Counted from the first letter of the stretch, positions 17,626 through 26,881 are shown. The stretch is DNA of 64,000 nucleotides from Myxococcales bacterium (GCA_020633335.1 JACKDU010000011.1:310001-374000), one strand, 5' to 3'. The notes: generated from the sequence alone by a model not told the origin. A program made the numbers and translations.

Positions 17626-19392
17626 GTGCGGGCGCGGTCACGAGGGCGGTGCGGGGCGCTGAAGGGCGCCGCGGCTGCCCTCGCGCTCGCCCTGACAGGC
17701 GCGCTCGGCTGCGCGCCGGCGCCGGCGCCCGCGCTCGCCTACGACCCGGCCTCGCTCGCCTTTGACGGCGAGGCCGCGCTCGCCCGCCTCCAGCGCTTCG
17801 TCGCCGAGTTCCCCGACCGCGACAGCGGCCAGCCCAACAACAAGCGGGCGGCCGACTTCATCGAGGGCCGCCTCGCGGGCCTCGGCCTCACCTGCGAGCG
17901 CGACGCCTGGACGGTGGTCAACCACAGCCGCGAGCTCGCGCTCGGCAACGTCGTCTGTCGGCTGCCGGGGGCGAGCCCGCGCGAGCTGGTGATCGTCGCC
18001 CACCACGATCAGTCGCCGGAGACCGTCGAGGGCGCCGACAACGACGGCTCGGGGATCACGATCCTCCTCGGCCTCGCCGAGGTCTTCGCCCGCGAGCCGG
18101 GGCCGCGGCCGCTCACCCTGACCTTCCTCGCCGCCGACGCCGAGGAGTGGGGGATGCTCGGCTCGCTCCGCTACCTCGAGACCCGCGACGACCCGAAGAC
18201 GATCGCCGCGGCGATCTCCCTCGACAACCTCGGCAAGCGCTTCTACGACGGGCTCATCGTCGAGCCGACCGGGCAATTCCGCGGCTACGGGCCGCTCTGG
18301 CTGATCCGCGCGGCCGAGGCCGCGTCGCGGGCGGCGGCCTCGGCGGGCGCCTTCGCGGTCGATCCGCGGGCGCCGATCCAGCAGGTCCTCGACCAGGCGG
18401 TGCCGATCTCGTTCATGGATCAGGGGCCCTTCGTCGCCGCCGGGATCCCGGCGATCGGCTTCGCGGGGCGGGTGCCGGCCGAGTCGATGGAGCTCCACTG
18501 GCAGACCTACCACGCGCCCGGCGACACCATCGAGCTCCAGTCGGCGGCGAGCCTCGGGCGGGCGGGCCGCGGCGCCGAGGCGACGATCCGCCAGCTCCTC
18601 GGGATGGCGGCCGCGGGTGAGCTGCCCCAAGAGTCAGGTCCCTATCTCTACGATCCGGGGGACGAGGCGGTCCTCCGGGGGCCCGCGCTCTGGGCGATCT
18701 TCGCCGCGATCGTCGCCCTCTTCGGGGTCGGCTCGCTGGCCGCCGGCGGCTGGCGACCGGCGCAGGCGCTCGCCGGCTGGCGGCGGGCGCTGCCCCACGT
18801 GCTCGCCCTCTGGCTGCCGCTCTGCGCGTCGGTGCTGGTGCTCTACGGGCTCGTCGGCGCCGGCCTCATGCTCGACTTCCACCTCTACCCGGCGACCCCC
18901 AAGGACCCGGAGATCTTCCACCCGCGCTGGCCGGCGGTCGTCGCCTACCTCGCCGCCCTCGCCGGGATGCTCGCGCTCGGCCGCCGCCTGGCCGCGCGGG
19001 CGCAGGCGCGCGATGGGGCGGCGGCGCCGAGCTTCGGCGAGCGCAAGAGCCTGGCGCTCGCCCTGATCGCCGCCGCCAGCCTCTACATCCTCCTGCGGAG
19101 CCCCTTCACGCTCCTCTTCGTGGTCCCGACCCTCGCCTGGATCGGCGTCCGCGGCCGCTGCGGCCTCGGGCGGGCGCTCGACGTCGTGCTCCTCGTCGTC
19201 GGCGGGGCGATCCTCTACCTGCTGATCTACTTCTTCGGCTTCGTGATCCTCCGCAACGGCTTCGGGGTGCTCTGGTACCTGATGATGATGTTCGGGATCG
19301 GCATGGTGAGCCTGCCCTCGGCGATCGCGGTCGCGGCCGTGCTCGCTGGCGGGGCGGCGATCGTCGTGCCGCCGCCGGGCGAGCGGGCCTGA
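17626..19392 (+). CDS. Membrane-bound M28 family metallopeptidase
   Basis: A 588-residue protein with an N-terminal secretion signal ending in TGALGC (Cys29), an M28 aminopeptidase domain (about 45-330) and a hydrophobic C-terminal half with about seven membrane segments. Zinc-site motifs of M28 are visible: VAHHD (126-128), ADNDGSG, DAEEWG (catalytic and metal Glu 173-174), LDNLGK and YHAPGDT. The fusion of an M28 domain to a polytopic membrane region resembles eukaryotic ER metallopeptidase 1 and vacuolar Pff1 in layout. Substrates are unknown. The start is a GTG with a weak ribosome site, 18 bases after the preceding lipoprotein gene. Confidence 0.87.
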   Translation: MRARSRGRCGALKGAAAALALALTGALGCAPAPAPALAYDPASLAFDGEAALARLQRFVAEFPDRDSGQPNNKRAADFIEGRLAGLGLTCERDAWTVVNHSRELALGNVVCRLPGASPRELVIVAHHDQSPETVEGADNDGSGITILLGLAEVFAREPGPRPLTLTFLAADAEEWGMLGSLRYLETRDDPKTIAAAISLDNLGKRFYDGLIVEPTGQFRGYGPLWLIRAAEAASRAAASAGAFAVDPRAPIQQVLDQAVPISFMDQGPFVAAGIPAIGFAGRVPAESMELHWQTYHAPGDTIELQSAASLGRAGRGAEATIRQLLGMAAAGELPQESGPYLYDPGDEAVLRGPALWAIFAAIVALFGVGSLAAGGWRPAQALAGWRRALPHVLALWLPLCASVLVLYGLVGAGLMLDFHLYPATPKDPEIFHPRWPAVVAYLAALAGMLALGRRLAARAQARDGAAAPSFGERKSLALALIAAASLYILLRSPFTLLFVVPTLAWIGVRGRCGLGRALDVVLLVVGGAILYLLIYFFGFVILRNGFGVLWYLMMMFGIGMVSLPSAIAVAAVLAGGAAIVVPPPGERA

Positions 19393-19459
19393 GGCCGACG
19401 GCGATCGCAATTTTGCACGCGCTAGCGCGAAAGGCGCGCCGCGTGCTATCAGAAGGACG

Positions 19460-20803
19460 ATGTCGATGCCCATCGCCACTCGCCGGCGACTGATCAAGAA
19501 CTGCGATCCGCAGCGCCCCTTGCCGCCCGGCGATCCGATGTACGTCGAGCTCGACGCCGCGCCGCCGACCCGCGGGGATCGATCCTGGGTCGAGCTCCTC
19601 CGTGAGACGATCCTGCTCTCGGAAGACTCCTGTCAGCTCTTCAGCGGGTTCCAGGGGACCGGCAAGACCACCGAGCTCCTCCGCCTCAAGGGGGAGCTCG
19701 AGCGTGACGAGGAGGAGCCCTCGCACGTTGTCTTCATCAACTTCACTGACTACGTCGACACCTTCTCCCCGATCAACGTCGTCGACGTCGTCCGCGTGCT
19801 CGCCTACTGCCTCGACCGCGCGGCGACAGTGGCCGAGGGCAAGGATCCCGAGGTCGAGCCCGGCTACCTCCGCCGCCTCTTCGACTTCATCAGCCGCCAC
19901 GACGTCGAGCTCCAGAAGATCGGCTTCGCGGCGTACGGGTCGTCGATGATGCTCGAGGTCAGGAACAACCCGAAGTTCCGTGAACGGCTCGAAGAGGCGG
20001 TCCTGGGGCGCTTTCAGGCGTTCGTCGAGGAGGCGCGAGAATTCATGGAGCGGGCGGTCGCGCGGATCCTCAATGCGGAGAGGATCGCGGCCCGAAAGGT
20101 CGAGCGGCTCGTCGTGATCGCCGACGGCCTCGAGAAGGTCGCGCCGCTCCGCGAGGAGGATCGGGCGCTGATGGAGGGGAGCATCGAGGCGCTCTTCATC
20201 AACCACGCCGATCTCCTCAAGCTCCGCAGCTGTCACGTGATCTACACCTTCCCCCTCTGGCTGCGCTTCCACGCGGCGCACCTCGGGGCTGTCTACGGGC
20301 GCGAGCCGCTGGTCCTGCCGATGGTCAAGATCGCCGACCCGGAGGGCGCAGACTACGAGCCGGGCCTCGAGCGCCTGCGGACGATGGTGGCGCGGCGCGT
20401 CGAGGATCTCGGCGCGGTCTTCGGCGATGACCCGGAGGCGACCCTGGGGGCGCTGATCCGAGCTTCGGGGGGCTATCCGCGCGATCTCCTGCGGATGGTC
20501 CGCACCCTCCTCCTTGAGGCGCGATCGTTGCCGGTTGTTCGCGCCGACGTCGATCGTGTGATCGCCGATCTCGCGCGGACCTACGAGGACACGATCCTCG
20601 GAGAGTATGTCGGTCTCCTTGCGCGGGTTCACCAGACCCACGAGCTCCCCCGCGACAACGCGGCAGAACGGGCGCTCGCCGGCTACCTCTTCCAGCGTTG
20701 GTTGATCCTCGCCTACCGGAATGGCGCGGAGTGGTACGAGCTCCACCCGCTGGTCCTCCGCTCGCCCAGGGTCCAACGGCGCCTGGCGGAGCCCGCGACG
20801 TGA
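19460..20803 (+). CDS. P-loop (AAA/STAND-like) ATPase of a two-gene conflict module
   Basis: A 447-residue soluble ATPase. The N-terminus (IKNCDPQRPLPPGDPMYVEL) leads into Walker A GFQGTGKTTELLRL (Lys69) and a Walker B-like strand LVVIADGLEKV (Asp222). A helical C-terminal half follows. This LFSGxxGTGKTTELLRLK form is typical of ATPases found beside bacterial effector-associated-domain and CHAT/TIR proteins, which I recall as NTP-dependent conflict systems. No transmembrane or nuclease motif is seen. The stop overlaps the next gene by four bases (GTGA), so the two are translationally coupled. ATG 19466 has better spacing (8 bases) from AAGGA than ATG 19460. Codon use is less C-biased than in neighbouring genes, which hints at acquisition. 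The exact role is inferred. Confidence 0.8.
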   Translation: MSMPIATRRRLIKNCDPQRPLPPGDPMYVELDAAPPTRGDRSWVELLRETILLSEDSCQLFSGFQGTGKTTELLRLKGELERDEEEPSHVVFINFTDYVDTFSPINVVDVVRVLAYCLDRAATVAEGKDPEVEPGYLRRLFDFISRHDVELQKIGFAAYGSSMMLEVRNNPKFRERLEEAVLGRFQAFVEEAREFMERAVARILNAERIAARKVERLVVIADGLEKVAPLREEDRALMEGSIEALFINHADLLKLRSCHVIYTFPLWLRFHAAHLGAVYGREPLVLPMVKIADPEGADYEPGLERLRTMVARRVEDLGAVFGDDPEATLGALIRASGGYPRDLLRMVRTLLLEARSLPVVRADVDRVIADLARTYEDTILGEYVGLLARVHQTHELPRDNAAERALAGYLFQRWLILAYRNGAEWYELHPLVLRSPRVQRRLAEPAT

Positions 20804-22104
20804 GCCACGCGCCGCGGCAACGGCTGCAGGCGCTCTACGCCGATGACATCGACCGGATCGTTCGGGTGGTCGAGCTCTCGGAGGGGTTCATCATCCAACC
20901 GGTGGTCGTCCCGAATCACGACGTCGCCAAGGCGATCGTGGAGGAGCTCGGGGCGCGGGGGATCGCCGCCGAGTGGTATCCGCTCGACTCCGAGGCTGCC
21001 TGGTCGGGGCTCCTCGGCTGGCTCGTCGAGGAGCGAGGCGGGGCGGTGAGCGTCGTCTATTCCGAGAGCACCGCGAGCGCGACCGAAGAAGCGCTGCAGC
21101 TCCTCAACCAGAAGCGAGACTCCCTCTGGAGCGCGCACGCGCGGCCGCTGCTGTGGGTGACGACGCCCCCGCTCGAGCGGCTCCTCTGGCACTACGCTCC
21201 AGACCTCTGGTCGGTCGCCTCGGTCCCGGTGCATGCCGACGCTCGGGCGATCGCTCCTCTCCTCTCGGAGGACCCCCGCCAGGCGCTGGAGGGGCTGCTC
21301 GTCTCGCTCTTCGCCGGCGATGAGCTTCGGAGGTTCGCTCGCTTCGTCGGTGTGCGCGACTCGTCGCTCCCGGACGTCTCGGCCTCGATGAAGGACCTCG
21401 CGGCGGCAGTCTGCGATGGCCTCTCGGAGATGCCGAAGGAGCGCTTCTTTCGAGCTCTCGAGCGAGAGCGTCCGCGTCGTCGACCCGAGATCCGTCGGAT
21501 CGCCGCGCTCTTCGGCGTCGCCGACGAGGTCACGGCCCCGGAGGCCTTGGTGCTGAGGGGGCGACGCTACGTATCGGACGACGGAGCGATCCTGCGGGTG
21601 GTGCGGGGGCCGGCCGGCTCCCTTCGGGCGATCAAGGTCGCTGTCCCCGAGCCGCTCGACGGGGAGCCGGCTCCCCAGCAGCTCCTCGCTTGGATCGGTC
21701 AGCATGGTGGCGCGACACTCGCTCTCTCGATCCGCTCGTCGGATGACTCGCTGCTTCGCGGTCCCGGCGTCTGGAGGACGAGGCTGCGGGAGATCGTCGG
21801 CTCTTCGCTTCGACACTGGCTCGGGGCGTCCAGGTGGCTCGTCGTCGCTGTCATCGATCCCCTCCATCCCTCGCGCTTCTGCGATCCTGGCGAGGTCTCG
21901 ACGCCCGCGGAGTTTGCCGCCTTCGTCGAGGAGCTGCTCCTGGGCGATCTCGGCGAGGAGGTCCTGCGGGGGCTCTCGGTCACTCTCCTTGTGAGCGCTC
22001 CGGCGACGTTCTCCGACGCGCTCTCGGAGCGCCTGCGGCCCCGGATCTCCGTGCGTTGGGGCGTCCTCGACGTGATGCCGGCGCTCGATGACGCGGACCG
22101 CTAG
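20800..22104 (+). CDS. EAD-like, inactive-STAND-like partner protein with unknown C-terminal domain
   Basis: A 434-residue protein coupled to the ATPase gene by a GTGA overlap. Residues 10-150 form an alpha/beta region without Walker A and carry LNQKRDSLW and HYAPDLWSV, patterns I recall from inactive STAND-type modules. Residues 163-238 resemble effector-associated domain 1, a death-like adaptor: LFAGDELRRFARFVG, FFRALERERPRRRPEI and IAALFG. Residues 245-434 form an unassigned alpha/beta domain (RWLVVAVIDPLHPS, VTLLVSAPATF) that could be the effector or a sensor. EAD1 domains usually pair with a second EAD protein elsewhere. T-ending codons are frequent here, unlike the rest of the window. 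It is convergent with the next gene. Confidence 0.75.
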   Translation: MSHAPRQRLQALYADDIDRIVRVVELSEGFIIQPVVVPNHDVAKAIVEELGARGIAAEWYPLDSEAAWSGLLGWLVEERGGAVSVVYSESTASATEEALQLLNQKRDSLWSAHARPLLWVTTPPLERLLWHYAPDLWSVASVPVHADARAIAPLLSEDPRQALEGLLVSLFAGDELRRFARFVGVRDSSLPDVSASMKDLAAAVCDGLSEMPKERFFRALERERPRRRPEIRRIAALFGVADEVTAPEALVLRGRRYVSDDGAILRVVRGPAGSLRAIKVAVPEPLDGEPAPQQLLAWIGQHGGATLALSIRSSDDSLLRGPGVWRTRLREIVGSSLRHWLGASRWLVVAVIDPLHPSRFCDPGEVSTPAEFAAFVEELLLGDLGEEVLRGLSVTLLVSAPATFSDALSERLRPRISVRWGVLDVMPALDDADR

Positions 22105-22114
22105 CTTGCTCCGA

Positions 22115-22690
22115 TCAGAACGCGCAGCTGTCCGGCTGCGGCCCGCTCTTCTCGAGCGCCGCGGCGAAGTCCGCCTTGATCGTCGGATCCGGCTGGAAGC
22201 CGCCGGCGACGCTCCCGCGGAGCGCCTGGCCGCCGTAGCCGCCCGGGTTCATGTGGGCGCGGATGATCACCTCGTCCTCCTCGCCGACCGCGACCGGGCC
22301 GCCGCCGCGGGTGAAGGGTTGCTCCTCGGCGTGGGAGTGGGCGAGGATCCGGCGGTAGATCAGCGCGCCGCGGGGGGTCACGACCTCCCACCAGTCGGCG
22401 TACTGCTGGCAGCCGAGGTCGGGGGAGCGGACCTCGACCGCCCAGCTCGACGGGGTCGTCGAGACCGAGAGGACGTCGGCGAGGGCCTTCTCGCCCTCCC
22501 CGCCGCCCGGGTCGCCGGCGTTCGCCTGGGTCGAGCCCGCGTCGCCGGCCGAGGCGTCACCGGCCGACGCGCCGCCGGCCGGGGCGTCGCTGGCCGCGCT
22601 GGCGCTGGCCGGGGCCGCGGTCTCGTTGCGTCCGCAGGCGGCGAGCGCGAGGGCGAATACGAGCGCGGAGATGGCGGCGGAGAGCTTCAT
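22115..22690 (-). CDS. Lipoprotein of unknown function
   Basis: A 191-residue lipoprotein. The signal peptide ends ALALAAC (Cys19), then an Ala/Gly/Ser/Asp linker runs to about residue 65. The mature domain, with CQQYADWWEVV, YRRILAHSH, EQPFTRGGGPV and HMNPGGYGG, looks like a conserved family, but I cannot name it. The ATG at 22690 follows a purine-rich GGGGGAG. Longer in-frame starts give no signal peptide. It converges on the EAD-like gene with a 10-base gap. Confidence 0.8.
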   Translation of the reverse strand: MKLSAAISALVFALALAACGRNETAAPASASAASDAPAGGASAGDASAGDAGSTQANAGDPGGGEGEKALADVLSVSTTPSSWAVEVRSPDLGCQQYADWWEVVTPRGALIYRRILAHSHAEEQPFTRGGGPVAVGEEDEVIIRAHMNPGGYGGQALRGSVAGGFQPDPTIKADFAAALEKSGPQPDSCAF

Positions 22691-22842
22691 CTCCCCCAAC
22701 GAAGCAGGAGTCGGCCCGGAGATCAAGGTGCGTGACGATCGACGAGGATGACGTCGCCGCGTCGAGCGGGCGCTGGCGACCACATGCGACGAGCTCGAGG
22801 CGGAGGAGGTCCGCGATCGCGTGTGGCCGCTCGATCGCTGCG

Positions 22843-24315
22843 CTAGCCCCCGTAGCTCTCGTCCTGCTCGATCTTCGAGAGCACCCAGTCGAACTCGCCA
22901 CGGGTGATGTGGGCACCGCAGTACTCGCAGGCGCCGGCCATCGACACCTTCAGGCCAGCGCCGCACTGCGGACAATTCGCGTCGGCCCTCGCCGCCCCGC
23001 GGACGCTCGAGCCGCGGATCAGCGTCCAGTACTCCGAGTACTCGCGGACCCGCCGCTTCGAGCCGCTGATCACCTTGCCGCGGGCGTCGATCGTGTAGTC
23101 GTGGCCGCCCGCGTAGACCCGGACGGTGACCGCGTCGTAGTAGCGATCGCGGCTCACCTTGACCAGGAGCACCCGGCGGATCGCCGCGTCGTCGACGACG
23201 TTGCGCGCGCTCTGGCGGCGGTAGGCGTCGATCCAGTAGCGCAGGTAGTCGAACATCCCGTCGGAGACGTAGGGCCGCAAGCGGGGGGCGTCGAGCGCCG
23301 ACCAGCCGGCGTTGAGCTCGCGGAAGATCATCTCGACCCGCGCCCGCAGGGAGTCGACGCTGAGCGCCGGATCGTCGTGGGCCAGCGAGTCCCAGCGCTT
23401 TCGGAGGTTGGGGTCGATGATCGTCGGCAGGTCGGTGCCGACCTCGGCGACCGTCTGGGTCAGGACCGGCGGGCGCTCGTCCTGGCGGACCACCTGGATC
23501 GACGTGACCTGCCAGTCGAAGCGGCCGCCGCTGACGACCTCGCCGCAGTAGTCGCAGCGCTGGTTGTCCGACGAGGTGAAGGGGGCGCCGCAGTGCGGGC
23601 AGCCGAGCACCTCCGCCTTCTCCGGCGGCCGCGAGCGGGCCGAGGCCGCGCGCGCGAGGGTCCAGATCTCCTCGACGTAGTAGGTGTGCTCGGCGGTGCT
23701 CATGTTCGCCTCGAAGGAGAGGCGGATGACCACCTTGGCGTCCTCTCTCTCGGCCTCGGCGCGGCCGGGGACGCTGACGCTGAGCGCCTTCATCGCGCCG
23801 ATCACCACGTTCGTGATCGGCAGGTTGGCGGGCTGGCGCTCGGCGAGCGCCTCGCGGACGCCGTCGTCGAGGTAGGGGGCGAGGGCCGCGAGGTCGGCGG
23901 GGACCCGCCGCGCCTGGTGGGCGCTGGCGTAGAGGCGGTAGACGAAGTCCTCGAAGACGATCGGCGAGAATTGAGGATCGAGCGCGAGGATCCTCGAGAG
24001 GTCGCCGCCGGGGCGGGGCGCGGCCGCGGCCGCGGGGCTCTGCCAGGCGCCGCCGAGGCGCCCCTTCGCCTTGAAGTAGAGGACGACGACGACGATCAGG
24101 AGGAGCGGGATCCCGATCTTTGGGTAGTAGAAGATCAGGCGGATCAGCAGGAAGATCAGCTCGGCGTCGCCACCACCGCCGCCGCCGCTCGAGGAGCCGC
24201 CGCCGGAGTACGACTGGCCGCCGCCCGGGCGCGCCTCGGCCACCTCCGCGAGCGCGGCCGCGACCACCACGAGGGCGACCAGCGCCGGCGTCACGGTCGT
24301 GATCCGGCGGCTCAC
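22843..24315 (-). CDS. Tim44-like membrane protein with two duplicated zinc-ribbon units
   Basis: A 490-residue protein with an N-terminal signal (residues 1-28), a Gly/Ser stretch, a membrane segment (about 66-80) and two similar halves. Each half has a Tim44/NTF2-like domain (about 118-225 and 325-435), a CxxC...CxxC zinc ribbon (Cys239, 242, 254, 257 and Cys448, 451, 463, 466) and a closing G-x-FDW motif (264-268 and 473-477). Tim44-like domains bind membranes or partner proteins. The ATG overlaps the stop of the TPM-domain gene upstream by four bases, so the two proteins likely work together at the membrane. Confidence 0.82.
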   Translation of the reverse strand: MSRRITTVTPALVALVVVAAALAEVAEARPGGGQSYSGGGSSSGGGGGGDAELIFLLIRLIFYYPKIGIPLLLIVVVVLYFKAKGRLGGAWQSPAAAAAPRPGGDLSRILALDPQFSPIVFEDFVYRLYASAHQARRVPADLAALAPYLDDGVREALAERQPANLPITNVVIGAMKALSVSVPGRAEAEREDAKVVIRLSFEANMSTAEHTYYVEEIWTLARAASARSRPPEKAEVLGCPHCGAPFTSSDNQRCDYCGEVVSGGRFDWQVTSIQVVRQDERPPVLTQTVAEVGTDLPTIIDPNLRKRWDSLAHDDPALSVDSLRARVEMIFRELNAGWSALDAPRLRPYVSDGMFDYLRYWIDAYRRQSARNVVDDAAIRRVLLVKVSRDRYYDAVTVRVYAGGHDYTIDARGKVISGSKRRVREYSEYWTLIRGSSVRGAARADANCPQCGAGLKVSMAGACEYCGAHITRGEFDWVLSKIEQDESYGG

Positions 24316-24935
24316 AGGTTCACCTCGTCAGGCAGCTCGTTGATGTCGTCCTCGGCGCGCGGGAGGTAGGGGCCGAGGAGCCCGGCGAGGGCGCTGACCT
24401 CCGCGGCGATCCCGGCGCTGCCGCGGCCCCTGGCGACCGCGCCGGCGATCGCGTCGGCGGCTGCATGCCAGCGCTCGGGCGGGACCACCGTGACCACCCC
24501 CTGATCGCCGATCAGGGCCGCGTCGCGCTCGAGGTGGGAGACGTAGACCAGGATCCCGGTGCGCTCGGCCGTCAGGCGGACGCCCCGCTCGTAGAAGGCG
24601 GCGTAGGCGGCCGCGCGGACCCAGCGGCGGCGGAGTCGGCGTGGCGTCAGGAGGCGACGGAGGCCCGGCGAGCGCGAGCTCAGCCAGGCCGCGAGCGCGC
24701 CCATCACGATCGGATCGACGACGAACCAGGGGATCGCGAACTCGACGTGCGAGAAGAGGAGGAAGGTGAGGGTGGCGACGCCGACGACGACGCCGACCAG
24801 GAGATCGGCGTGGAGGTAGAAGCCAGAGCTCGGGCGCACGGTGATCACCACCTCGGCCGAGGAGACCGCCTCGACCGCCTGGATCGCCGCTGTCAGGGCC
24901 GCCTTGCCGGCCTCGTCGACCAGGGACGCGGGCAT
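24312..24935 (-). CDS. TPM-domain membrane protein
   Basis: A 207-residue protein. The N-terminal AEVVITVRPSSG segment and the later block ERTGILVYVSHLERDAALIGD match the TPM (TLP18.3/Psb32/MOLO-1) domain, here split by a membrane-spanning pair (about 45-90). TPM proteins include a thylakoid acid phosphatase linked to photosystem II repair and membrane regulators; the bacterial roles are mostly unknown. It is translationally coupled to the downstream Tim44-like gene. TATGGT on the reverse strand lies 8 bases before the ATG. Confidence 0.8.
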   Translation of the reverse strand: MPASLVDEAGKAALTAAIQAVEAVSSAEVVITVRPSSGFYLHADLLVGVVVGVATLTFLLFSHVEFAIPWFVVDPIVMGALAAWLSSRSPGLRRLLTPRRLRRRWVRAAAYAAFYERGVRLTAERTGILVYVSHLERDAALIGDQGVVTVVPPERWHAAADAIAGAVARGRGSAGIAAEVSALAGLLGPYLPRAEDDINELPDEVNL

Positions 24936-24943
24936 CGGCGCCG

Positions 24944-24949
24944 ACCATA
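24944..24949 (-). promoter_or_regulatory. TATGGT -10-like element before the TPM gene
   Basis: The reverse strand reads TATGGT, 8 bases before the ATG at 24935. It fits the leaderless pattern; there is no Shine-Dalgarno sequence. Confidence 0.4.
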
Positions 24950-25105
24950 GCGCATTTCGACGGGCGCTTGCTCGCGGGGCCGACGCGGTGACGATGGGCC
25001 GCCTGGCGGGTCTCTCGCGGCGATCGAGCGCCTCGCGCGTGTGAGCCTCGCCGCGTCACCGCGTCGCCGCGCGCCACGCGGGCCGATCCCTCGCCCGCGG
25101 CGGCG

Positions 25106-26881
25106 TCACGGACCGGAGGGCGGCGACGAGACCCGCGCGAGCGCCTCCTCGACGCTCGCGTTCGGCCGGAGCGCGAGCGAGCGTTCGAAGCGCGCGCGGG
25201 CGTCGGCGAGGTCGCCGATCCGCTCGGCGAGGAGGCCGAGGTTGTAGAGGAGGGCCGCGCGCGCTCGATCGGTCGTCGCCCGCTCGAGGCCGGCCTCGCA
25301 GGCGGCCCAGGCGGCGCCCAGTCGACCGGCACGCATGTGGATCACGCAGCGATCGCCGAGGCCGCGCCCGCTGGCGAGGAGCGGCCGATCCTCGGGGTCG
25401 AGCGCCGGCGTGATCCGGCAGCGGCCGGCCTCGCAGCGGGCGTCGCCAGGGCAGGGGCGGGCGTCGTCGCAGGCGGTCGCGGTCGCGGTCGCGGTCGCGG
25501 TCGCGGTCGCGGGTGACGTCGGGGTCGCGGGCCGGCCGCAGCCGCCGTCCGTCCTGGCCCGCGGCGCCCGGGCGAGGGCCTCGCGGAGGCGGCTGGCGTC
25601 GGCGTGGAAGCGGGCGCCGAGGAGGTTGGCCGGCGGCCGCACCCGACGCCGCGTCTGATCGCCGTCGCCCGGCCGCCAGATCCACACCTCGCGTCCGTCG
25701 ATCACCAGGGCCGCGCTGCCGTCGCTGGCGACCCAGAACTCGCGCTCCGGATCCGGGAAGTCGATCATCGGGAAGCCCGCCGGATCGCCGCAGGGATCGG
25801 CGCGGTCGGGGCAGAGCTCGGGGCGCGCCGGCGCCTCATCGATCCAGCGGAAGCCGCCCGCGTGGTGGACGTTGTCGCGGATCGCGTAGATCTTCCCGCG
25901 ACGGAGGAGGTAGGTGTCGGCCTCGGGATCCATCACGCCGCAGTCCTCGCAGAGGGTGCCTGCGGCCCCGCCCCGCTCCCGCCAGCCGGCGCCGTACTTG
26001 ACGCACTCGAGCTCGTCGAGGGGCCAGAGCGCGTCCGGCGAGCCCGGGCCCGCGTCGCTCGTGCAGCCGAGGTTGCGGAGCGCGTCGTCGATCGTCCGCC
26101 GCTTCTCGTCGAGCTTGACCCCGCCGAGGACGCTGACGCTGTCGATCGCGTTGTAGATGTTGATCCCCTCGCAGGTGATGTTCTCGTGGCCGAGCCACTG
26201 GAGGGCGCCGCCGAAGAGGGCGACCGCCTCGAGCGACGAGGTCGTGCAGGCCTCGTCGTCGCCGTCGCCGCCGTCGTCGTCGTCATCGGGATCGGGGGCG
26301 CAGGCGCAGATCGGCGGGCCGCGGCCGGCCTCGACCTCGAGGGTGTGTCCGAGCAGGCAGCGATCGTCGGCGCAGGCGCAGCGCGGGAGGCCCTCGGGCG
26401 CCTCGACGAAGAGCACCCGCACCCGCGGCGGCGCGCTGGTGTCGTCGAGCACCCAGATCCCGGGCGCGGAGATCGGCCGCGAGGCGCTCGCTACCGGGAT
26501 CAGCACGGTCTCGCCGCGGCCGTAGAGCACGAAGGCGGCGTCGGGTCCGGCGGTGGCGGCGGCGGGCGGAGCGAGCTCGGTCGGCGGCGGGGCCTCGGGC
26601 TCGGGCTCGGGCGGGGCGACCTGGGAGCGCTCGGCCGCGGCCGCGCTCGGGAGCGCAGCGCCGCCGCTCGTCGCCGGCTCGTCGCTCGCCTTCGCGCCCG
26701 CCGCCGCCGCGCTCGGCGGAGGATCCTCGGGGCGCGGCCCGTGCCCGCTGCGGCAGGCCGCGACGAGGGGAAGCGCGAGCGTGAGCGCGACGGCGAGCAC
26801 GAGCCGGCCCGCGCTCGCGCCCCGGCGCAAGCTCAGGGACCCGGACGCTCGCCCCGGCGCACGATCTCCCCGCACCTCCAC
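25106..26881 (-). CDS. Large lipoprotein of unknown function with C-terminal TPR
   Basis: A 591-residue lipoprotein. The signal peptide ends LPLVAAC and is followed by a Pro/Ala/Glu linker. The middle contains Cys pairs (CACADDRCLLG, CACAPDPDDDDDGG, CTSSLEAVALF) and a DNVHHAGG segment. A run of Ala-Thr dipeptides encoded by six GCGGTC repeats leads to a Cys-rich patch. The last 90 residues fit two TPR-like helix pairs (ALLYNLGLLAERIGDLADAR). I recognise no family for the main domain. The start is a GTG; the signal peptide core begins about 27 residues in, so a start further downstream is possible. Confidence 0.75.
   Translation of the reverse strand: MEVRGDRAPGRASGSLSLRRGASAGRLVLAVALTLALPLVAACRSGHGPRPEDPPPSAAAAGAKASDEPATSGGAALPSAAAAERSQVAPPEPEPEAPPPTELAPPAAATAGPDAAFVLYGRGETVLIPVASASRPISAPGIWVLDDTSAPPRVRVLFVEAPEGLPRCACADDRCLLGHTLEVEAGRGPPICACAPDPDDDDDGGDGDDEACTTSSLEAVALFGGALQWLGHENITCEGINIYNAIDSVSVLGGVKLDEKRRTIDDALRNLGCTSDAGPGSPDALWPLDELECVKYGAGWRERGGAAGTLCEDCGVMDPEADTYLLRRGKIYAIRDNVHHAGGFRWIDEAPARPELCPDRADPCGDPAGFPMIDFPDPEREFWVASDGSAALVIDGREVWIWRPGDGDQTRRRVRPPANLLGARFHADASRLREALARAPRARTDGGCGRPATPTSPATATATATATATACDDARPCPGDARCEAGRCRITPALDPEDRPLLASGRGLGDRCVIHMRAGRLGAAWAACEAGLERATTDRARAALLYNLGLLAERIGDLADARARFERSLALRPNASVEEALARVSSPPSGP
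25473..25508. repeat. Hexanucleotide repeat (GCGGTC)x6 inside a lipoprotein gene
   Basis: Six perfect GCGGTC copies encode alternating Ala and Thr (reverse strand) in a linker. Length changes would stay in frame. Confidence 0.8.
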
